From contig CM019823.1 in NCBI GenBank assembly GCA_009763385.1, positions 28,177,668 through 28,241,667 on the forward strand: a stretch of DNA of 64,000 bases, given 5' to 3'. The notes beneath the pieces are model-generated. The model searched no databases and had not been told where the DNA came from. It saw nothing but the letters and a program-made list of their open reading frames with translations. The position numbers and the translations under genes are program-made. Positions 54,190-64,000 of this stretch are shown here, piece after piece. This DNA is from Coix lacryma-jobi var. lacryma-jobi. Taxonomy: Eukaryota; Streptophyta; Magnoliopsida; Poales; Poaceae. The number at the start of each line of letters is the position of its first letter. Position 1 is the stretch's first letter.

Positions 54190-54902
54190 GGCTAGATCAG
54201 GGCACGATGTGACAGACGACGATGGTGACGGCGCAGCGGCTGGTGGAGGATCGGCGGCCGGTGATGGGCTGGCGGCTGGTGGTGGGCTCGAACGGGAAGG
54301 CGAGGATCTTCTGGAACGTGATACCAGGTTGTCAAGGGCGTCGAACCCTTGGGTAGCTGGACCGCGGTTACGTCGCTCGTAGCCGTCGTCCGTCTTCTCC
54401 GGCGAGGTTTGCTCCTCCGCCGTAGGCTTAGATGTTTAGAAGAGATAGATTAGATTGATATAATATTCTTGCTTCCAATGAAAAGATACATAGCCCTCTA
54501 TTTATAGTCCTGGGAAGACTTAGCCCTTGAGTAATCTAATCAAACCCTAATCTAATCCGACGGCGGTGGCGGCACTACAGTACCCGCGCCACTACAGTAC
54601 TCCCGGGTACTGTTCATGTCGGCCTGCTTTGGGCCCAGCGGCCCCATATGACATCCTGGGCCAGCCCCACATGACACCGTGCAACGACGACACGCGCAAA
54701 AGATTAAGATCAACGGAGCTATCTATCCTTATTATATAAAAAAAATCGAGTTCTATTCAGCAGGACTTGAAGCGGTTTTTGTTTATCCGTACAACTGATT
54801 TATCGGAGAGGAGAACACTATTCTATAGTTGATTTGTTGTGAAATAAAACTGCTTCTCTGGCTAAAAGTGCTTTCATGGCAGGGGATCTATTTGTCTAGA
54901 TT

Positions 54903-57900
54903 TGTAACACTTTGGTGTTAAGCAGACTAAAACTTGACATGTCATCATATGCATTGGCATTTTATCTGAGTGGATAACCTAAGTATGCATTCACTAAAAA
55001 CAAGTTTAATTTTTCATGCTTGTGCTTAGTTGATAAAGAGTGCTTAAGTTTGAAACCCTAGTTTATGTTTTCTTTTGTTGTGATTAGTGCTTTTGTGATA
55101 TAAAAGGGTATTTTGGTAATCTCATATATAGTAACTGAAAATTTGGACCAAACCTTGGTATTATGTCTCAAAGGTGTATTTGGAACATGTTTCAAGTCAC
55201 CATTGAGGTATAATTCAAATTTGGTTGAAATCCAATTAAGTAATTTAATTAATTTGAAAACCCTATTTTGTCCCCTTTTTCTTAATTCTAAATCTAAAAA
55301 GAATTCGGTTATGCTCTAAAAGCAAAGTTGCTCCATTTATGATAAGGATCAACTTTGATGTATAAAGCTTTTCAAGTTCTTATATGAAATCAAAAGTAAT
55401 TGGGAAAATACCCTTTTTCCCTTTTTGTCCCCTTTTTATTTTCAAACCCTAATTCAAAATCTAAACATATTTTGCCTATGTTGTAAAAATAACAGATGTT
55501 CAGTATTGAATTCTGAGCATTTGATATTTTAACATATTTTCAACTTATATTCAAAAATCCAAAGTAATTTCTAAATTTTCGAAAGGGTGTAAAGGAAAAA
55601 GGGGGGGATATGCTTCTTCTCCTGTTCATGGCGGTGGACGACCGAGCTTGGACCGCCCACGCCAGCTCGAAAGGCGTCGATCTCTCCCGAATGAGCGCGC
55701 AACTGAGTCCGTGGCGAAGTGAAGCAGCTGCTGGCACTCTCCCTCGCTCTGTGGCGCCTCCTCCTGCGCTCGCCGTCGCCATTTCGCCACCAAGGCACCG
55801 ACGGACTCCAGTCCATCCAAATCCCAAATTCACTGCCTCTGATCGTCCTCATCCAAAATTGACCGCAACTATAACTTCTCTATTCACTTGCGCACCTCCA
55901 GGACCATCCTTTCTATCTCTACTGCCTCAGAGCGCTTGTGCTCGCCGTTCTTCTTTCCGCCGGGCGAAATCGCCGCCGAGCTCGACCTCGCCGTGGTCCG
56001 CTCAACCGAGCACTCCTCTACTCTCCCTGTCTCATGTTTCTGTTTCGCCTTGACCCCAGGTTACTCATCGGTTCGATGGTTTTCCTTTTGGCGCTCAGGT
56101 CTCGCCGGAACATCGTCTTCTTCGCCGGAGCTCGCCGCCGCAAGCCACTGCTCCGTGGACTTCTCCTCTCCGTTCATCCTCCGCTTGAACCAGCTACATA
56201 GCCAGCATCAGGGTGAGCTACTGGAACTTCCTAGCCCCTCCGTTCTACTGCTACCAGCCTAGGTTCGCCGGAACAGCTCCGCCATGATCCGGTCCGCCGC
56301 CGTGCGTGGCTAGACCTCACCGGAGTGGTAGCGGTTAGGGTTAGGAGCTCTATCGGCTGCGGGTGACTTGCCGGTGTTGGTGCTCGCGTCTGTTAGGTCT
56401 CTACTGGCCGGAGATGACCGGCGTAAGGTTCGCCGGCGCTCGGTGCGCCGCCGTCCGCTCTGGCCAAGGTCGGGGACCTCGCAGTTGTAAAGACGATAAG
56501 TTAGAGGGTGTTGGTTGCAAAGTCCATGACTCATGTAAATAGCGCTTTGGACTGCGGGTTGATTCCTTAGAAGCCGAAGGGCTTTTCTGCAAAAGCGCCA
56601 GTGCGCGCGGGCGGGAGTCAGTCCGGGCCGTTTTCACGCGCGTTGGGCCGAGCAGAACTGGGTCGAAAGCCCAGTTTGGGCTAGAATTGAGTTTTTCTTT
56701 TTATATCTTTATGCACAGTAGCTAAGTTTGTTATTTTTGCTATAATTTTTCTATAGCTCTGTTAATTGTGAAATTTGACATGTTAGATAATAGCATGTCT
56801 GTGCTAATATAAAAATTATAAAACTTGAGTTTGGAGTACTTTTACTATGACAATTAAATCTGTACTTTAATTAATAAATGCAACTTTGATGAATTATGTG
56901 ATTTTCTGTGTTTCTCCAAAAATCATCAAATTTGACATGTGAGTTTATCTCACTTATATCTACCTTCATGTTTAATTTCAGCTCCATTTGAATAAGTATG
57001 ATTTGTTCATAAGTAAAAGCTAATTAAAATGACTTATAAAATAAATAGAGTTTGTTAATCCCTTTTAGATTTGTATGATTTTTGGTTTTGTTTGACAATC
57101 AGGGGATCAGTAGCATGATTTGCTCCCTGGTTATGGATTCCTTTATGTAAATGGTCTTTTGTTACTTGATTAAGTTACATAACCTTGCTTTATAGCGATA
57201 ATAAAATTTGATTAGTAATAATATATAGTTTAATAGCTAAGTTGGTTTTGTTGGTTTGCAACTATACCGTGATGGAAGATTGTACAAATAAATGTCTACA
57301 ACTTAGAAAATTTCCATCTTTACCATGATCATGTCATAAGCATCCCATTGATCATGCATATGCACTTCTACGTGTAGATCTCGTTTCGGAAGAACCGGAT
57401 CCACAGTGGGTTTCTTCTGAGAGTTTGGATCCTTCTGGTTTTTCTGAGTCTCCGGACTTCGCTAATCACCAAGGCAAGCCCCGGACATTAAACCTATCCT
57501 TGTATTTTATAAAGTTATTTATATCACTTGAGTTAATATGATGCATTAAGTGAATAGGAGTTGAGTGAACCCTATTTGATGCATTACCAACCTTGATGAT
57601 TCCAATACTTATCCTTGATACCCGTTTTATGAAAATACTTAGTATGCTTAGCCATGCTTTACTACTTCATTATAGTAGGTGCTTTTAAAAATGGTTGCTA
57701 TGTTATGGGATTAATGAATCTTGAGACAACATGATAACGATAGTAACTTACATCAAGAATGAAGTCTTGTTGTAAGGTTACTCAACATAGGACCTTATCG
57801 TTGTTGGCCTGCTGTGATTGAGACCTTTGAGTACAGCCCACATGCGGTGGTAAGCCTCATCTATAGCTATTCCGATACTTGAGAACGGCCAACCGCGTAC

Positions 57901-58841
57901 TGGGAGTGGAGAGATGGCGGGAGTAGCGTGTACCCTCGGGGCTATGAGATAGTCGGGTTCGAGGTGTACTGTACTCTCGGGTGACGCTAGACCCGTTCTT
58001 GTATGGGAGGATCTATAGATAAGGTTGACGTATGCAAGATTAAGTTCTACATATGTCGTGTGGTACTGAATCCTCAGCTGGGTTTAAACGATTCGAATCG
58101 TCGTGTTTCCTCGGATATGGAGCCTCAATCCACTGACCCTCACCGTAGTAATGAATGGGATCTTTATGAGATGAGAACTAAAGATGTGATATTCATATGA
58201 AGGTTTGAGAATCCTTGGATAGTTATAAAGTTTAATCTTGAGTCAAAACTTGAAAATAGGCTTTACTATTAGTAAGCTTTTATGCAAAAGAAATGTTTTG
58301 ATCTTGCTAAAGACTTACCTTGAATCCCTATAACCTTCATACCTGAGTCTTCTCCTCTTTTCTAGACGGTTAAGTCTTGTTGAGTACTTTTGTACTCAGG
58401 GTTCGTTACCCTTTGTTGCAGGTGAGTTTATTGATCATCCTTTTGGTGGTCAATGTTTCTTCACTCTTGTGGAGGAGAGTGATGATGACACTGATGATTG
58501 ACCTTGGGCAAGTAACCAAAAGTTGTGTGGTATATGTAATATAAAGTTCCGAACCTTTTATGTATTAAGTACTTCTGGGTTGTAAACTTTTAAACTTAAG
58601 TTTCAATCTATGTTATATACTCTTTCCGCTTTTACTCTGATTTATCTTATCTATAAAACTGTTGTAATACTGTGATGCTTGATGAGGGAATTCCTGAAAA
58701 GAATGTAACGTGGATGATTCGGGTTTCCCGAGGACACCCGACAGATCTCTTGAGTCATTTGGAACTCGTGCACGCCGATCAGAAGTCTTTAGGACAATGA
58801 TGGGTGCATGTGGGCCACTTAATTCAGGAGGTTCTGCCACA
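54903..58841 (+). mobile_element. Giant solo LTR K (3939 bp), TSD AGATT
   Basis: It begins TGTAACACTTTGGTG and ends GGAGGTTCTGCCACA, flanked by the exact duplication AGATT (54898-54902 and 58842-58846). It has the same layout as solo LTR H: AT-rich head, GC-rich block (55600-56640) with low-complexity frames, AT-rich middle and a tail. The motif GTTGAGTACTTTTGTACTCA near 58379 is often seen in long grass gypsy LTRs (recalled). No pol gene is inside. It probably belongs to a Tekay/Del-like lineage. Confidence 0.75.
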
Positions 58842-59604
58842 AGATTCATACTAAAATTTCTTCTTCTTCATTCTTTCTTCTTAAGAACAGATAGAGTGTT
58901 GTGAAATCATTATAAAACAAACCTTGTAAAAAAAGAGCTAAAGGAGAATACTACCTATATATGCGAAGACCTTCAAATATAAACGTCTCTCCTTTTTTTA
59001 CAAGTAGAGCCAACATGATGATGCAAAGACAGTAACCATTATAACAATAACATCCAAATAACCCTTTCTTTCTTTTCATCTAGAATCCACATTCTAAACT
59101 CGCTATCTATAGAATCCATAATCTCACTGTCAGAATGAGATTCAAACATGCCCTATGTTTAGTCAACACAACATCGCTGCTCTTTCTTTTTTATACAAAT
59201 TATAGAATAGATTAGCAGCACTGTCATACATGTATGCATACTTTATGAGCATATCTAAAAAGTAAACCAATACATCTTGAAATCGTCAAAGTCTCCATAG
59301 ACACCCTGCTATCGACGAGCATGTCATTTATCTCTGAAAAAATAGCAAAATGTTAAATGTTGAAGAAGAGGGGATCCACATTAATAAGATATCTTTTTTC
59401 TCCTATTTCATATGTTTTTTATGAAATTAGAGCGTAACTTGTGTGAAATTCCTATGTTCTAAAAGGAATCTAAGTTGATAACTTGAACTTATGGGAGACT
59501 AAGTTGAGAACTTAAACCTAGATAAATAGATACCAGCACAAGGAACCTAGCTCAAGTCAATCTGCTCTCTTTCAAAGGCCTGGCATCACGGCACTTAAGA
59601 ACTT

Positions 59605-59772
59605 GGCAACGTATCATATGCAATCCAGCTTCGTGTGCAACCTATGCAACCACCAATTAAGGCCACAGGATCTAGATCCAACGCCTGATGTTTTTTTCAC
59701 TTAAACCTCTCCACCTGGTAATTGGTGGTTGCATAGATTGCACACGAAGCTGAGTTGCATATGATACGTTGC
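59605..59772. mobile_element. Fold-back MITE (168 bp), CCAGCTTCGTGTG family
   Basis: Arms GGCAACGTATCATATGCAA, CCAGCTTCGTGTGCAAC and CTATGCAACCACCAATTA are repeated in inverted order at the right (TAATTGGTGGTTGCATAG ... CATATGATACGTTGCC). Arms are about 70 bp and the loop is short. It shares sub-motif order with the element at 36363-36640. Confidence 0.85.
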
Positions 59773-60451
59773 CTGAACTTATCCCCCAACCGCAGGGTCT
59801 TTAAAGAGCTCGAGCATCATCACAAAAAGGTAGTAGGAGATTTCGGCTTCTTGAACAATTTGACCGGGGCAGAAAGGGAGAAACTTCATGAGCATAATGC
59901 ACCTTTGCTGCTGCATTTTCCACACTTGTGGATCAGAGTTTAGAAGGGGCACATTGATTAGGACTAGGACAGGAGCAACTTGCAGATTCTCCACACTTGT
60001 GGATCAGTTTTTTTAGTGGAAGTTGTCTATGACAGGCCAGATGGGTGCCGGGATCAGACCACTGGGCCCGTGCCAGATGGTTGCTCTGGCATCCTGCTGC
60101 TGGGCTGGGTGCCCACGCGGCTGCGGCCAGCGCTAATGGCAACGGCCCACAGAGCAGAAGGGGAGGGAGAGGGAGAGAGGAATGAGACGACCGGGAGATG
60201 GACTCGGCCCGATTGTAAGAGGAACACAGGCTGAAAACACCCAGCGGCCCGATCGTTTTTTACGCAGAGAATCAGAAAATAAATGCAACGGATAGAAATA
60301 ATTTTGATTAAAACTGTAATTAATGATCGAAAAATTATCATAGTTTCTAGGTTGAGACTGCCTTCATAATTAACAATTACAGAAATTGAACAAAAAAACT
60401 GAAAAAGTATAATAACCTTACAATATTTACACCGCCTTTGCAAAATCAACC

Positions 60452-60700
60452 ATATTTAGCTCTCAAAATTTTCAAGATTCACCACTACATTAAATATTTA
60501 GACACATGCATAAAGCATTAAATATAGATAACTAATTATATTTTTTTTATAGATTCACGAAATGGAAATCCTAAGGTAACTAATAATTAATTAATTGGAT
60601 TTTTTATCTATAGATATCGAGACAAATTTTTTAAATCTATTTAGTTCATGTTTGAAAAAAGTTTAGCAACGAAAGTGTTGCAGGATTAGAAACACCCCTC
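60452..60700. mobile_element. Decayed MITE of the 28831/52513 family
   Basis: It contains GCATTAAATATAGATAACTA and CAACGAAAGTG(T)TGCAG as in other members, but the ends have decayed and no duplication is seen. Confidence 0.4.
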
Positions 60701-60770
60701 TGAATTCATGAGCGAAATGAGTGGCAAACAATTGGGCAGTCTGCTGGTCGTTGCGGAATAGCAACGCAAC

Positions 60771-62182
60771 TTGACTGCTATGTTCGGCGGCGCCTACAAA
60801 TCCAGCACACGCGCGCGTCCTCCACGTCAGTCCTCATCCTCACCGCCGCCCCCCAACTACCCCCCAGTCTCGGGAGAGAACCTTCGAGAAGCGCAAGACT
60901 CCAGAGGCCGTCGCCTTCCCCATCATCCTTTCCCTTCCCTTCCTCGCCGCGGGGGTCGCCTGAGGTATGCTACCTACCCAAAACCCTCACGAAATCCTGG
61001 GGTTTCGACCGCCTCACTCTGCTGTTGATTCTGGTCTCCGAATACCCCGGAGGAGTTGCGGCTGGATCTCAGTCCTCAGATCGGTGGTGCGGTCCCTCTT
61101 TTGCTTTGTTTTTTTCCCCTCTCCGCTTCCGTTAGCTTCCGATGGATCGCCGGGTCAGATCTTACATCCTATATATAATCCCATCTACTAGGCGTCACAA
61201 GTAGTGGGACGCGCTTTGCTTCGTTCCATCGGATTAAGCGCTTTGGGAGCGCTGGATACGTCATACATGTCATGTTTGTTCCCATGTTCAGTCTTGTTGC
61301 TTGTTCTGGAATGAATGATCGTCCTGTCGAGGAGTTCGTGCGACTGACGTAACGAAACTATCGCTTTGGAGCATCTGTATATTATCTACTACCTGGACTA
61401 CCTTATGCGATTCGTAGTGTTGTCTCCTGTTGGTACGTAGACTGCTGTGGAAGTGTTAGCTGTAGATTTTTTTGTTTTCTGTTGTTTTTAGCTTGGATGA
61501 ACATGAACTGGAGGTCTAGAATACCTGATGAAAGAATGATATTTCAAAGGTCGTACTGGTATCGGTATGTGTGCTGAGAAAAATTGTGGCTGAATCATGC
61601 AGTTTAACTCCTAGAAGTTCAAATATCATAGCATCCTGATTTCTGCCTGTTCAGATTAGCTATTTGGAGTGCATTTGACAACATAAGTTATAGATAGCCT
61701 ATCCTGTTATGGTTTGTCAGGGGATGTGAAATCACCTCTACCTTCATGAATATTTTTTTGAAGTTCTGTTTTGAGAATCTGATGTGGTGTGTATGTATTA
61801 TTTGTACCCAACTGTACATGTGTGTGGTGTGATTCTCCTAGAGTTTGTGTTCTTCATGCTTGAAAGGTCATGCATTTTATCTTTTTGGCTATCTTGATTT
61901 AAGTGTACAAGTCTGTATGATCTCTAGTGTGTCGAAAACTGGAAACACACACTTGTACTGATAATGCCTCTGCCTCACATTTCTTCTTGGTTCACTTTTG
62001 ATGTTGTTCTGATGTCACAAATGTAGGCATAGCTTATGTCTTCTGCTTACAATATTCCATCTTCTTCGTGGTTATTATCTAATATGTATTGGCATATCTC
62101 ATTGCTTGCTTGTAGTTCATGCTACATTTACCGTATTGAAATGCCCTGTTGCTTGTGGAGTTGTTTGCAGATCACATAAACA
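60771..62182 (+). promoter_or_regulatory. 5' UTR exon and 5' UTR intron of the SOD gene
   Basis: A GC- and C-rich segment (about 60800-60964) ends CCTGAG then GTATGC, a good donor. The acceptor TTTGTTTGCAG ends at 62170, 12 bp before the ATG. The intron (60965-62170, 1206 bp) is AT-rich with no ORF. Leader introns are common in grass Cu/Zn SOD genes and can raise expression; that is general knowledge, not shown here. The transcription start is not determined. Confidence 0.7.
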
Positions 62183-63768
62183 ATGGTGAAGGCTGTTGTT
62201 GTGCTTGGTAGCAGTGAGGGTGTCAAGGGCACCATCTTCTTCACCCAAGAGGGAGATGGTGAGCCATTACATATTCTACGATCTAGTATTCTATATTCAA
62301 TTGACTTTTTGTCATTGCCTTGTTAACGCTGGCTGGTCGGATCCATTATTAGGCCCCACCACTGTCACCGGAAGTGTCTCTGGCCTCAAGCCTGGCCACC
62401 ATGGGTTCCATGTGCATGCACTTGGTGACACCACCAATGGCTGCATGTCAACTGGTATTTATTCTTCTTTTACTTTGGCTTACCTATATGATCAGGATCT
62501 GTGCTAAGTTATCGACCGTTGAACTGTCTACTTGCTGGTGAACTTGTTTCATAATCAAGGACCACACTACAATCCTGCGAGCAAGGAGCATGGAGCACCA
62601 GAAGACGAGAACCGCCACGCCGGTGATCTTGGAAATGTGACAGCTGGAGCAGATGGTGATGATCTTTGTCCTTCTCCTTATCTGTTTTACATTCCTATGT
62701 CATGGCTGGTTGCTGGTACTTGGGCTAAGGAAGTTGTGTAGCCACTGTTACTTCTGTGATCCTTTAGCCATAGTCCTTAATTCCATTCATATGCTGTGTA
62801 TATGATAATGTACTACTCTTGTCACTGAGGATTTATTTCTCTGCTGTCAGGTATTGCTCACATCAATGTTACCGACAGCCAGGTAATCAGACATTTCTTT
62901 AGCATACACCCTTGTGTCCTAGCCTTCTCGTTAACACTGCTGATGATTTTTTTCCCCAGATCCCACTGACTGGGCCAAACTCAATCATTGGCAGAGCTGT
63001 TGTTGTTCACGCTGATCCTGATGATCTTGGAAAGGGTAATGATGTTATATACTGTCCACACTTGTGCCTTTTGTGTGTTGAATGTGGTGCTTTTCCTCTG
63101 TTTTGAGCTAAGTTTTGCACACTGGTTCAGAGCTCAGATAGTCCTGTACCTGTAATCACTATATATACCTGTTTATGGATCACGTGAATAAATCCATGTG
63201 AGAGTGTGTCTAATTATCTGATTATTAAATGACGCAGATAAAAATTCGGTAAGGCTATGCTTGTACTGTCCTGCAATTCCCTGAAAAAAAAAGAAATCTA
63301 GCTTTTAATGCCATTTTTAAGTCAGGAGGTACTAGGAGGTTATAGTGCCTTCCAACTGAGTCATCCATTTGGTTATCCTTTGATCTACTGATCTTGTGAA
63401 TATTATACAGCTTGTTTATGTTATGGTGCATGTCACTGATCAATCCACACCTGTCAATTTAAACGTCTAATTTGTGCACTTTGCCAGATTTTTTTCCCAT
63501 CTTGGAATGTATGCTTAACAATTGTTGGTTTTCTGTTTGTACATTCAGGTGGGCACGAGCTCAGCAAGAGCACTGGAAACGCTGGTGGCCGTATTGCTTG
63601 TGGTATGATCACCCTTCTCCAGCCCCATTGTTCCCTTACGCCAGATTAGTTTCTTGCTCTTTCCACCAAGGCAGGAACAAAAAGCAAATTCTTCCTGTCA
63701 CTCTGCTTTGTGGATTTCTCATCGCAATATATATTATCACTCCAGGGATCATTGGACTCCAAGGCTGA
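62183..63768 (+). CDS. SODCC: Cytosolic Cu/Zn superoxide dismutase
   Basis: Seven coding exons (62183-62258, 62353-62454, 62560-62655, 62851-62882, 62960-63035, 63549-63602, 63746-63768) total 459 nt, exactly 152 residues plus TGA. Every intron is GT-AG and the phases join without a stop. The enzyme converts superoxide to hydrogen peroxide and oxygen in the cytosol. Visible metal-site blocks are GFHVHALGDTTNGC (Cu ligands and disulfide Cys), HYNPASKEHG and ENRHAGDLGN (bridging and Zn ligands), and STGNAGGRIACG (second disulfide Cys, active-site Arg). No transit peptide is present (MVKAVVVLGSSEG), so this is the cytosolic and not the plastid form. The sequence is close to maize SOD4 (recalled), supporting a panicoid grass. 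Confidence 0.97.
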
Positions 63769-64000
63769 AAAGGATCTCCGGACTCCGGATGTCTGAGTGT
63801 GTCGTCCCCTGCCGTCCGCCAACAGACCAGCCTCAACGTTCCGAGACATCGTGAAATAAGAGCACCTGATCTATGATCGGTGTATTTGTCATTAAGCACC
63901 TGCACCTGTAGCAACCGTGAACTAAAACTGTGTTGGATTGCGCTGGATCGCCTTGAGTATGTGTAACATGTCGGTTTTGAGAACCACCCTATCGTTTCGA
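63769..64000 (+). other. 3' UTR and downstream sequence of the SOD gene
   Basis: Sequence after the stop, probably including the 3' UTR. No clear canonical poly-A signal was chosen. The window ends here. Confidence 0.5.

Larger units (their letters stand above)
52349..54676 (-). mobile_element. Non-autonomous Ty3/gypsy element I, TSD CCGTG
   Basis: LTRs at 52349-52946 (363 bp without an inserted MITE) and 54330-54676 (347 bp) have matching ends (TGTC(A/T)TGTGGGGC ... CTTGACA on the minus strand). They are flanked by the exact duplication CCGTG (52344-52348 and 54677-54681). The minus strand after the 5' LTR reads ACCTGGTATCACG, a possible primer site, and GAAAGGGAGGAGAGA precedes the 3' LTR. 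The internal 1.4 kb codes only for a damaged gag, so the element needs outside enzymes. Confidence 0.9.
58847..60770. other. Intergenic DNA upstream of the SOD gene, with two MITEs
   Basis: No supported gene. CCACACTTGTGGATCAG occurs twice, at 59921 and 59988. MITEs lie at 59605-59772 and probably at 60452-60700. Confidence 0.5.

Overview
The window is plant nuclear DNA from a grass, most likely a panicoid or Andropogoneae species such as a sorghum, sugarcane, Miscanthus or maize relative. This rests on GT-AG introns in recognisable plant genes, GC-rich 5' coding exons, grass-type MITEs (Stowaway, Tourist), a grass-type Helitron and dense nested LTR retrotransposons. The species call is inference.

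Three intact-looking host genes are present. An inactive-type beta-amylase (BAM9-like, + strand, 2 exons, 39229-40966) has a chloroplast transit-like N-terminus. A Tubby-like F-box protein (- strand, 5 coding exons, 48534 down to 45084) encodes 402 residues. A cytosolic Cu/Zn superoxide dismutase (+ strand, 7 coding exons plus a 5'UTR intron, 60965-63768) encodes exactly 152 residues. Their splice phases close without a stop. One exon-like segment (23691-23742) may be a relic of a further gene. No tRNA gene, rRNA or CRISPR array was seen.

Positions 1-19537 are a retrotransposon nest. Element G (gag-like ORF only, no pol) is the outer layer. Copia element E lies in its 5' part, and an LTR (D) lies inside the E polymerase gene. 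A short-LTR copia element F (- strand, target duplication CTAAC) lies inside the G 3' LTR, and a 3.7-kb solo LTR H (duplication GCCTT) lies inside the F LTR. From 19538 to 29566 is intergenic DNA with MITEs, a 0.6-kb tandem duplication and no convincing gene. From 29572 to 34037 is a structurally complete copia element J (duplication AGAAG) with an open pol frame but no gag. Right after its 5' LTR it carries about 38 nt complementary to the 5' half of a tRNA. This is the most interesting signal I found.

Positions 34043-38310 hold MITEs, including a Tourist inside a Stowaway, and a small Helitron that ends about 0.9 kb upstream of the BAM9-like gene. A 5'-truncated LINE (41702-44140, - strand) separates BAM9 from the Tubby-like gene. 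Next come a non-autonomous Ty3/gypsy element I (52349-54676, duplication CCGTG, gag with IQ-like motifs) and a second giant solo LTR K (54903-58841, duplication AGATT), then the SOD gene. The genes have no evident joint function. The window shows how sequential insertions expand the spacing between dispersed plant genes.
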